Shown here one piece after another: positions 1 through 3,879 of a DNA stretch of 5,760 bases. Under the pieces are notes generated by a model that saw nothing but the letters and a program-made list of their open reading frames with translations, did no database searches and was not told the DNA's origin. Both the position numbers and the translations under genes were made by a program. The stretch is from the NCBI GenBank assembly GCA_023416895.1, contig JAEZGQ010000173.1:1-5760 (forward strand). The letters run 5' to 3'. Each line of letters begins with the position of its first letter. Position 1 is the first letter of the stretch. This DNA is from Bacillota bacterium. GTDB taxonomy: Bacteria; Bacillota; Clostridia; Christensenellales; CAG-138.

Positions 1-59
1 GCTGATGCCGGGAATTTTTATTTTGCAAAACCGTTCTGTGTAAGGGCGGGAGGTGCGCT

Positions 60-422
60 ATGTATTTTGAAAAAGATTGGCTTTTGCGCCAAATCCGCGT
101 GACCGTGCAAATGCTTGCGCGCCTTGCGTTCAACAAGGATACGCCCTTTTATGAAATGGAAAACCGCGAGGCACAAAGCGCGGAGGATTTTCTGCACGCC
201 AAGATCATGCGGCTTGTTGAGGAAGGCCGCTTTAATGAGGCGGAGGATTTGCTTTTTGAAGGGCTTGAGGAGTACGGCATCACCTGCTTGCGCGTTGCGA
301 CGGATTTTTACGCCCGCCTCAATGAGTTCGATGACACGGTGCTTGAGCAGCATGATTTTGAGCGCGAGGAAATCGCCAAAGGACTTGAGGATGTAAAGGC
401 GATGTTTGGGCTGTTTTTTTAA
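60..422 (+). CDS. Small helical protein, DUF6483-like
   Basis: This 120-residue cytoplasmic protein has no signal peptide or membrane segment. The start is supported by GGGAGGTG at 48-55, with 6 bases between GGAGG and the ATG. The sequence is rich in charged, amphipathic helix: an N-terminal stretch (residues 1-25, FEKDWLLRQIRVTVQMLARL), then an acidic middle with EEGRFNEAEDLLFEGLEE (about residues 60-76) that looks like a TPR-type helical hairpin, then an acidic C-terminus. The opening, an aromatic-charged segment followed by RQI and a long hydrophobic helix, resembles the DUF6483 family of Clostridia, whose function is not known. The family assignment is from memory of the pattern, not a search. 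The gene ends at a terminator-like hairpin that contains a parS site, so it is probably not cotranscribed with parA. It may be the last gene of an operon entering from the left. Confidence 0.8.
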   Translation: MYFEKDWLLRQIRVTVQMLARLAFNKDTPFYEMENREAQSAEDFLHAKIMRLVEEGRFNEAEDLLFEGLEEYGITCLRVATDFYARLNEFDDTVLEQHDFEREEIAKGLEDVKAMFGLFF

Positions 423-458
423 GTGGACATAGAACGATGGGTGAAACCTATATGGATG

Positions 459-502
459 CGGCTCCCGTATTGTTTCATGTGAAACAATATGGGAGCCGTT
501 TT
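459..502 (+). terminator. Terminator-like inverted repeat after the DUF6483-like gene, with parS at its apex
   Basis: CGGCTCCC (459-466) pairs with GGGAGCCG (491-498), and the pairing continues inward through TATTGTTTCA / TGAAACAATA. Only one non-Watson-Crick pair (G467 with T490, allowed as G-U in RNA) interrupts 19 bp. TTTT follows at 499-502. It lies 36 bases after the stop codon at 420-422. The geometry fits a rho-independent terminator, although the T tract is short. The inner arms are the parS-like site itself, so one sequence may serve both as ParB site and transcript end. Confidence 0.55.
471..486 (+). promoter_or_regulatory. parS-like site 1 (ParB binding)
   Basis: TGTTTCATGTGAAACA matches the Bacillota parS consensus TGTTTCACGTGAAACA at 15 of 16 bases. 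The single change is C to T at the centre, which leaves perfect 7-bp arms around TG. The flanks extend the palindrome to ATTGTTTCATGTGAAACAAT. ParB-type clamps load at such sites using CTP and spread along DNA. The cognate parB lies about 1.4 kb downstream. Confidence 0.88.
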
Positions 503-586
503 AAAAGGAACAGCTACTATAGTATTAATGAAGCCGTGTTCAGAGGCGGGTTGCGTGTTGCCGTGTAAACTTCCATAGCTCGTGCC

Positions 587-610
587 ACACCAACCAGTTC
601 TGGTTGGTGT
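587..610. repeat. Perfect inverted repeat, 11-bp arms, unassigned
   Basis: ACACCAACCAG (587-597) and CTGGTTGGTGT (600-610) are exact reverse complements separated by TT. There is no T tract on either side, so it does not look like a terminator. It lies between parS sites 1 and 2 in a stretch without genes. It could be a protein-binding palindrome, a remnant mobile-element end or an RNA hairpin. Nothing in the sequence decides between these. Confidence 0.6.
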
Positions 611-701
611 ATTTCTGTAGTTGCCGATGATCTACCTTTTTTGGTTGCCAATCTTTCAAGTCGCTCTCGAGATACAATCGTCCTCATGCGTGCAGCCAAA
701 A

Positions 702-717
702 TGTTTCATGTGAAACA
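702..717 (+). promoter_or_regulatory. parS-like site 2 (ParB binding)
   Basis: This 16-mer is identical to site 1, TGTTTCATGTGAAACA, with the same T in the centre and the same orientation. The flanks are AA on the left and AT on the right, so the palindrome extends less than at sites 1 and 3. Its centre is 231 bp from site 1 and 42 bp from site 3. Confidence 0.88.
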
Positions 718-743
718 ATAAAAGAATACAAAGAGGCATGAAT

Positions 744-759
744 TGTTTCATGTGAAACA
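744..759 (+). promoter_or_regulatory. parS-like site 3 (ParB binding)
   Basis: This is the third identical copy of TGTTTCATGTGAAACA in the same orientation, extended by AT on both sides as at site 1. Read in one frame from the TTG at 743 it would encode MFHVKQ, the peptide often seen when a Bacillota reading frame starts inside a parS. The frame that follows (to 1087) overlaps parA and crosses several hairpins, so I do not call it a gene. Confidence 0.88.
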
Positions 760-821
760 ATACGTGGCAGCAGTGGAAAAATTATTTAAGTTTCGGAGGA
801 TAAGTCCCCAAACGTTTTTAA

Positions 822-852
822 TCGCTGCCAGCGACATGTGCGGTGGCAGCGA
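822..852. repeat. Inverted repeat H1 of a tandem hairpin cluster
   Basis: TCGCTGCCA (822-830) and TGGCAGCGA (844-852) are perfect complements around a 13-base loop. This is the first of four closely spaced inverted repeats upstream of the parA promoter. Just before it, GTTT(790-793)...AAAC(810-813) with GGA/TCC inside could form a further weak stem. Confidence 0.6.
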
Positions 853-853
853 A

Positions 854-874
854 AAGCCTTGCGCCGCAAGGCTT
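854..874. repeat. Inverted repeat H2 of the tandem hairpin cluster
   Basis: AAGCCTTGC (854-862) and GCAAGGCTT (866-874) form a perfect 9-bp stem closed by a GCC loop, one base after H1. No T tract follows, so it is not a simple terminator. The near-contiguous stacking with H1 suggests a folded RNA rather than separate operators. Confidence 0.6.
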
Positions 875-880
875 ACTTCT

Positions 881-920
881 CAGGAAGCGCCGACCATGCG
901 GAACGCAAAGGCGATTCCTG
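881..920. repeat. Inverted repeat H3, branched stem
   Basis: CAGGAA (881-886) pairs with TTCCTG (915-920). After one G/A mismatch, CGCC (888-891) pairs with GGCG (910-913). An apical stem TGCG (897-900) pairs with CGCA (904-907) around a GAA loop. A stem interrupted by internal loops is typical of structured RNA, not of a transcription-factor site. Confidence 0.5.
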
Positions 921-928
921 TAATTCTC

Positions 929-954
929 AAAAAAGTGACGTTAGGCACTTTTTT
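929..954 (+). terminator. Weak terminator-like inverted repeat H4
   Basis: AAAAAAGTG (929-937) and CACTTTTTT (946-954) are perfect complements around an 8-base loop, and the 3' arm ends in six Ts. The GC core is only three pairs, so termination strength is doubtful. If H1 to H3 are transcribed from the plus strand, this would be the natural 3' end of a transcript of roughly 150-200 bases, just before the parA promoter. Confidence 0.35.
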
Positions 955-979
955 GACAGGCGCGTGCGCCGCAACGCCA

Positions 980-1009
980 TTGTTTTTTAATACGCGTATG
1001 CTATATAAT
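980..1009 (+). promoter_or_regulatory. Probable promoter of parAB
   Basis: TATAAT at 1004-1009 is a perfect sigma-A -10 hexamer. TTGTTT at 980-985 is an acceptable -35 with an 18-base spacer. Transcription would start near 1016, leaving a leader of about 55 bases before the parA start. The -10 overlaps a run TATATAAT preceded by TGC, so an extended -10 reading is also possible. Confidence 0.65.
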
Positions 1010-1057
1010 GAAAAAGCACAAATGAAACCATTTTATGGCGAATCAAATCCGCGATAC

Positions 1058-1062
1058 GGAGG
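1058..1062 (+). promoter_or_regulatory. Ribosome binding site that selects the TTG start of parA
   Basis: GGAGG ends directly against an in-frame ATG at 1063, a spacing of zero that would not support initiation. The in-frame TTG at 1072 lies 9 bases downstream, a workable distance, and gives the standard family N-terminus MAKIVAIANQKGG. Confidence 0.75.
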
Positions 1063-1071
1063 ATGCGTACG

Positions 1072-1848
1072 TTGGCTAAAATCGTAGCGATCGCAAACCA
1101 AAAGGGCGGCGTGGGAAAAACCACAACGACCGTCAATCTTTCCGCGTGCGTGGCGCAGGCGGGCAAACGCGTGCTCTGCGTGGACATCGACCCGCAGGGG
1201 AATACCACAAGCGGCCTCGGGGTGGACAAGGACAAGCCCGAGCATAGCGTGTACGACGTGCTCATCAACGGCGTTTTAGCAAAGGACGCTTGCGTCGATA
1301 CGGTCGTGAAGGGGCTGAAACTGCTCCCGTCGCGCAAGGAGCTTTCTGGCGCGGAGGTGGAGCTTGTGGGGCTTATGGCGCGCGAGCAGGTTTTAAAGCG
1401 TGCGCTTTCCAAAATAAGCAACGAGTTTGATTATGTGTTCATCGACTGCCCGCCTTCGCTGGGGCTTCTTACGGTGAACGCACTTACCGCGGCCAACACC
1501 CTTTTGGCACCCATTCAATGTGAATATTATGCCCTCGAAGGGCTTTCGGACTTGATGAACACCGTAAAGCTCGTACGCGCGCACTTAAACCCTGATCTCG
1601 ATGTGGAGGGCGTGGTGCTCACCATGTTTGACGCGCGCACCAATTTGAGCGCGCAGGTGGTTACCGAGGTCAAAAAATTCTTCAAAAACAAGGTTTACAA
1701 AACCATTATCCCGCGCTCCGTCCGCTTGAGCGAAGCGCCAAGCTTCGGCTTGCCCATCAGCATCTACGATGAAAAATGCTCCGGCACCAAGGCATATCAG
1801 GCGCTTGCCAAGGAGCTTTTGGAAAAAAGCGAAGGTCAAAACGCGTAA
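1072..1848 (+). CDS. parA: Chromosome-partitioning ATPase ParA (Soj)
   Basis: ParA is a deviant Walker-type ATPase. With ATP it dimerises and binds DNA nonspecifically; with ParB-parS it drives origin segregation, and in Bacillus Soj also acts on DnaA. The 258 residues are full length. Visible motifs are the deviant P-loop KGGVGKTT (11-18, with the signature lysine K11), the A' motif VDIDPQGN (37-44, catalytic D40), Walker B VFIDCPPSLG (122-131, D125), and the C-terminal DNA-binding arginines in FDARTNLS and PRSVRLSEAPS. The start is TTG at 1072, chosen over ATG 1063 because of the ribosome binding site. parB follows after 56 bases, most likely on the same transcript. Identity is near certain; only the start could be argued. 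Confidence 0.97.
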   Translation: MAKIVAIANQKGGVGKTTTTVNLSACVAQAGKRVLCVDIDPQGNTTSGLGVDKDKPEHSVYDVLINGVLAKDACVDTVVKGLKLLPSRKELSGAEVELVGLMAREQVLKRALSKISNEFDYVFIDCPPSLGLLTVNALTAANTLLAPIQCEYYALEGLSDLMNTVKLVRAHLNPDLDVEGVVLTMFDARTNLSAQVVTEVKKFFKNKVYKTIIPRSVRLSEAPSFGLPISIYDEKCSGTKAYQALAKELLEKSEGQNA

Positions 1849-1904
1849 AGCGCACGGGGGATGACTGCCCGTAAGCATATACGAACAGGAGAAGAAGAAC
1901 AAGC

Positions 1905-2771
1905 ATGGCCATCAAAAAGGGACTTGGCAAGGGGCTCGACGCACTCCTTGGCGACTATACTGCCGCGCCGTCGGAAGGCGTAAAGCAGGTGGACGTACAC
2001 GACATCGATACCAACCTTGAGCAGCCGAGAAAGGCGTTTGACGAAGAAAAGCTCAGAGAACTCGCATCTTCTATTTCCGTACACGGCGTGGTACAGCCCA
2101 TTCTGGTGCGTCCAAACGGCACGCGTTTTACCATTGTAGCAGGCGAACGCCGCTTCCGCGCGGCGCGTATGGCGGGGCTTGAGCGCGTACCCGTGGTGGT
2201 GCGCGAAATGGAACCTGCGGAGGTGCTCGAGGTAGCGCTCATTGAAAACCTTCAGCGCGAAGACTTGAACCCCATTGAGGAGGCTGCGGGCATCCGCTTT
2301 TTGATGCAGCAGCACGACCTTACGCAGGAGGAGGTTTCCTCACGGCTTGGGAAGAGCCGTCCGGCCATCGCCAACGCGCTTCGTCTTTTGAACCTGCCTG
2401 AAAACGTGCAGGAGCTTTTGCGCGAAGGGAAGCTTCTTGCCGGCCACGCGCGCGCGCTTGTTTCCATCAAAGAGGAAGGCGTGCAGGAGGCGCTCGCAAA
2501 AAAAATCGTTGAAGAGGGGCTTTCCGCGCGCGAGGCGGAAGCACAGGCCAAAGTTGCAGCCGAGGCGGCGCAGCCCGACGGCGCGAAGCGCAAAATACAA
2601 AAGGAAAAGCATAATGCCGACGCGGATCTTGCGGAGGCGGAGGGAAGGCTTCGCGAGAAGCTTGCCACCAAGGTAAGCATCCTAGGTTCACAACGAAACG
2701 GCAAGCTCATCATCGAATACTATTCAAAAGAGGATTTAAACCTGCTCTACGACCTTCTGATGCAAGAATAA
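1905..2771 (+). CDS. parB: Chromosome-partitioning protein ParB (Spo0J)
   Basis: ParB is a CTP-dependent DNA clamp that loads at parS, spreads, recruits SMC and stimulates ParA. The 288 residues match the family length. The N-terminal KKGLGKGLDALLG (4-16) is the ParA-activating segment. The CTP-binding domain holds GVVQPILVRP (61-70), the arginine patch GERRFRAA (80-87) and ENLQREDLNPIEEA (114-127). A helix-turn-helix that reads parS lies at about 138-165 (LTQEEVSSRLGKSRPAIANAL). A charged Ala/Glu/Lys-rich linker (about 208-245) leads to the C-terminal dimerisation domain ending LLYDLLMQE. AGGAG at 1887-1891 precedes the ATG by 13 bases, slightly long; the purine-rich GAAGAAG may help. A strong terminator follows directly. 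Confidence 0.97.
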   Translation: MAIKKGLGKGLDALLGDYTAAPSEGVKQVDVHDIDTNLEQPRKAFDEEKLRELASSISVHGVVQPILVRPNGTRFTIVAGERRFRAARMAGLERVPVVVREMEPAEVLEVALIENLQREDLNPIEEAAGIRFLMQQHDLTQEEVSSRLGKSRPAIANALRLLNLPENVQELLREGKLLAGHARALVSIKEEGVQEALAKKIVEEGLSAREAEAQAKVAAEAAQPDGAKRKIQKEKHNADADLAEAEGRLREKLATKVSILGSQRNGKLIIEYYSKEDLNLLYDLLMQE

Positions 2772-2775
2772 AACG

Positions 2776-2802
2776 AAAAAGCGGCGAAAAGCCGCTTTTT
2801 TT
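2776..2802 (+). terminator. Rho-independent terminator of parAB
   Basis: GCGGC (2781-2785) and GCCGC (2791-2795) form the GC core around GAAAA. Five A (2776-2780) face the start of a seven-T run (2796-2802). It begins 4 bases after the parB stop. Confidence 0.92.
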
Positions 2803-2811
2803 ATGAAAAAA

Positions 2812-2853
2812 TTCGTGGTGTCAAAACCGCAGATCTTATAAGGGAACCACGAA
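2812..2853 (+). promoter_or_regulatory. Possible promoter region of the lipoprotein gene, framed by an inverted repeat
   Basis: TTCGTGGT (2812-2819) and ACCACGAA (2846-2853) are perfect complements 26 bases apart. Between them lies CTTATAAG (2835-2842), which could serve as a -10 (TTATAA or TATAAG). No good -35 sits 16-18 bases upstream. The arms would straddle the RNA polymerase site, which suits an operator, or would form a leader hairpin if transcription starts further left. Assignment is tentative. Confidence 0.35.
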
Positions 2854-2918
2854 CACGTTTGAACCGTTGTGTTGAAAGAGGCGCTTTTGTGCCGACAAAG
2901 CAAAAAGGAGAACTCCGT

Positions 2919-3236
2919 ATGAAAAAAAGCATCTTCTTAATTACCCTTCTTGGGCTGCTGCTGATGGTTTCCGCCTGTGCGAAACAGGAAGCTGTGGAGC
3001 TTTCCGCCACGGTGCTTGAAGCGAGCGAAGGCGGCATTCTGGTAGAGCCCGACGAAGGGACCGATGCACGCGGCTCGGCGGACAAGATATTTTTTACCTG
3101 CGACAACGCGGCGGATTTTGCGCCGGGCGACCGGGTGTTGATCGTGTTTGACGGGGTGGTTGCCGAAAGTTATCCCGGGCAAGCGAAAGCCCAAAGCGTA
3201 AAGCTTCTTTCCGACGTGGCGATCCCGATCGACTAA
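2919..3236 (+). CDS. Small lipoprotein, DUF3221-like
   Basis: This 105-residue protein is probably anchored to the outer face of the cell membrane. It has a lipoprotein signal peptide: KK at 2-3, hydrophobic core IFLITLLGLLLM (5-16) and lipobox VSAC with the acylated cysteine at residue 20. The mature part (about 85 residues) is a small beta-rich domain: ELSATVLEASEGGILVEPDEG, then ADKIFFTC, then FAPGDRVLIVFDGVVAESYPGQAKA. The last segment resembles the DUF3221/YobA-type core with its FDG...ESYP pattern, probably OB-like. The function is unknown. AAAGGAG at 2904-2910 is 8 bases from the ATG at 2919, which is preferred over an upstream in-frame start at 2859. Strong terminators on both sides suggest a single-gene transcript. 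Confidence 0.88.
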   Translation: MKKSIFLITLLGLLLMVSACAKQEAVELSATVLEASEGGILVEPDEGTDARGSADKIFFTCDNAADFAPGDRVLIVFDGVVAESYPGQAKAQSVKLLSDVAIPID

Positions 3237-3240
3237 AAGC

Positions 3241-3269
3241 AAAAAATGCCGCCCCAAGCGGCATTTTTT
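3241..3269. terminator. Bidirectional terminator between convergent genes
   Basis: AAAAAATGCCGC (3241-3252) pairs perfectly with GCGGCATTTTTT (3258-3269) around a CCCAA loop. A and T tracts on both sides make it functional in both directions. It lies 4 bases after the lipoprotein stop on the plus strand and about 50 bases after the ModE-like stop on the minus strand. Confidence 0.93.
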
Positions 3270-3318
3270 GTTCAAAAACACTACGACAAATCCTAGGTTT
3301 TGCCCAGGCGATGAAGCT

Positions 3319-3669
3319 TCAGCGCATATCCCCGAAATTCTTTGTAAACGCGTCTTGCGCAAAGCCGCGAATCTCACTTGTAAAACGGTCGAAGCGCGCG
3401 AGCATATCGTGTGCTTCTTGCGTTAACAAGGCGCCGCCGCCATGCTTGCCGCCGGTTTGTGAATCAAGAAGTTTAAAGCCGAGCGCAGCCTCCGTTTCTT
3501 TTACGATGCGCCACGCCTTGGAATAGGCAAGGCTCATTTCAGCCGCGGCGCTTCGAAGGGAGTGGGTGCGGTCCACACGCTTCAAAAGCTCAGCAATGCC
3601 GGGGCCAAAGCATTTTTCGCCCCGAAACAGGCGAACGGAGAGCGTAAACGTCATCGAATCGTCCTTCAT
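3319..3669 (-). CDS. Stand-alone ModE-type winged-helix regulator
   Basis: This 116-residue protein corresponds to the N-terminal DNA-binding domain of the molybdate-responsive regulator ModE. Visible features are FGPGIAELLKRVDRTHSLRSAAAEM (21-45), a LysR-type helix-turn-helix through LAYSKAWRIVKETEAALGFKLL (47-68), and the glycine wing QTGGKHGGGALLTQEA (71-86), a hallmark of the family. The C-terminal molybdate-binding TOBE domains of E. coli ModE are absent, so any effector sensing must differ or lie elsewhere. The start at 3669 has GGAGG (complement of 3674-3678) 4 bases upstream; the open frame continues further upstream but without support. It is divergent from the yqeC-yqeB genes, so it probably regulates that operon and perhaps itself. 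This role is inferred from context. Confidence 0.9.
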   Translation of the reverse strand: MKDDSMTFTLSVRLFRGEKCFGPGIAELLKRVDRTHSLRSAAAEMSLAYSKAWRIVKETEAALGFKLLDSQTGGKHGGGALLTQEAHDMLARFDRFTSEIRGFAQDAFTKNFGDMR

Positions 3670-3681
3670 GCTGCCTCCAAA

Positions 3682-3708
3682 CCGCAATTTTTGCGGGCAT
3701 GTACCCGC
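3682..3708 (-). promoter_or_regulatory. Two overlapping hairpins in the leader of the ModE-like gene
   Basis: Hairpin A pairs GCGGG (3693-3697) with CCCGC (3704-3708) around 6 bases. Hairpin B pairs CCGCAA (3682-3687) with TTGCGG (3691-3696) around TTT. They share bases 3693-3696, so only one can form at a time. Hairpin B ends 3 bases from the ribosome binding site (3674-3678, minus strand). It could be a small RNA switch, or the palindromes could be operator DNA close to the promoter. Confidence 0.4.
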
Positions 3709-3717
3709 GCTGTGGTC

Positions 3718-3726
3718 ATTATAGCA
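3718..3726 (-). promoter_or_regulatory. Extended -10 promoter of the ModE-like gene
   Basis: Read on the minus strand this is TGCTATAAT: a perfect TATAAT with the TGn extension. No good -35 is visible 16-18 bases upstream, which extended -10 promoters tolerate. The transcript would start near 3711, giving a leader of about 40 bases. Confidence 0.65.
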
Positions 3727-3740
3727 GAAAAACGCCGTAT

Positions 3741-3770
3741 TTGACAGCACCGCGTGCAGGGTGCTATTCT
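3741..3770 (+). promoter_or_regulatory. Promoter of the thep1-yqeC / yqeB operon
   Basis: TTGACA (3741-3746) is a perfect -35. An 18-base spacer ends in TGC, followed by TATTCT (3765-3770), so it is also an extended -10. The start would be near 3777, about 100 bases before the first gene. It lies just 15 bp from the divergent -10, so a regulator bound between them could control both directions. Confidence 0.7.
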
Positions 3771-3794
3771 ACAACAAGAATAACGTATTCGCCG

Positions 3795-3862
3795 CGCCGG
3801 TGAAGGAGTCCATAAGGCACGGAATTGTTGAAAATCCAATTGCTTTACACCGGCGAAAGCCG
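3795..3862 (+). promoter_or_regulatory. Structured leader of the yqeC operon with two mutually exclusive stems
   Basis: CGCCGGTG (3795-3802) pairs perfectly with CACCGGCG (3848-3855), enclosing about 45 bases that hold an inner AATTG/CAATT hairpin (3823-3827, 3837-3841). The 3' arm also belongs to a second hairpin, CGGC-GAAA-GCCG (3851-3862), with a GNRA tetraloop, which ends 7 bases before the GGAG ribosome binding site (3870-3873). Formation of one stem breaks the other, as expected of a riboswitch-like leader. The layout does not match the Moco riboswitch or other classes I know. No T tract follows, so control, if real, would be translational. Confidence 0.4.
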
Positions 3863-3879
3863 CACTTTTGGAGCAGATT

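Larger units (their letters stand above)
780..954 (+). ncRNA. Possible structured non-coding RNA, family not recognised
   Basis: Three strong stems (822-852, 854-874, 881-920) followed by an A/T-rich stem with a T6 tail form a compact array in a region without a believable gene. I compared it mentally with 4.5S/SRP RNA, 6S RNA and common riboswitches and saw no conserved core. No convincing promoter is visible immediately upstream. The 5' boundary is a guess and the strand is inferred only from the position of the T tract. Confidence 0.3.
423..1071. other. 650-base gap without a convincing gene, holding parS cluster and inverted repeats
   Basis: No open frame here has both a plausible ribosome binding site and a recognisable product. 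The gap contains three parS-like sites, one terminator-like hairpin, one isolated perfect hairpin (587-610), four tandem inverted repeats (822-954) and the parA promoter. The part from 503 to 701 holds only the 587-610 hairpin, a short AT palindrome TACTATAGTA at 515-524 and an open minus-strand frame of 60 codons without a ribosome binding site. Having parS sites next to parAB is normal for Bacillota, where this locus usually lies near the replication origin. I saw no DnaA-box cluster, so an origin cannot be claimed here. Confidence 0.7.

Noticed and set aside
2..43. Possible C-terminal end of an upstream gene (LMPGIFILQNRSV then stop at 41-43)
   Set aside because: The stop lies 16 bases before the first gene, which would suit an operon, but 13 residues are too few to identify anything and another frame is also open at the edge.
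517..699. Minus-strand open frame of 60 codons between parS sites 1 and 2
   Set aside because: There is no ribosome binding site at the TTG (699) or the internal ATG (685), no recognisable domain, and the frame crosses the 587-610 palindrome. A decayed gene fragment cannot be excluded, but nothing supports calling it.
953..981. TTGACA at 953-958 as a -35 element for parA
   Set aside because: No -10-like hexamer occurs 16-18 bases downstream. The TATAAT at 1004 is too far away to pair with it.
743..1087. Open frame starting inside parS site 3 (MFHVKQ...), 114 codons
   Set aside because: It has no Shine-Dalgarno sequence, starts at TTG, runs through several perfect inverted repeats and the parA promoter, and overlaps parA. 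The product is not recognisable. The MFHVKQ start is simply the translation of parS.
3795..3855. Assignment of the yqeC leader to the Moco riboswitch or a purine-type riboswitch
   Set aside because: Only the outer stem is reminiscent. I do not see the conserved internal sequences of those classes, so the element is left unassigned.
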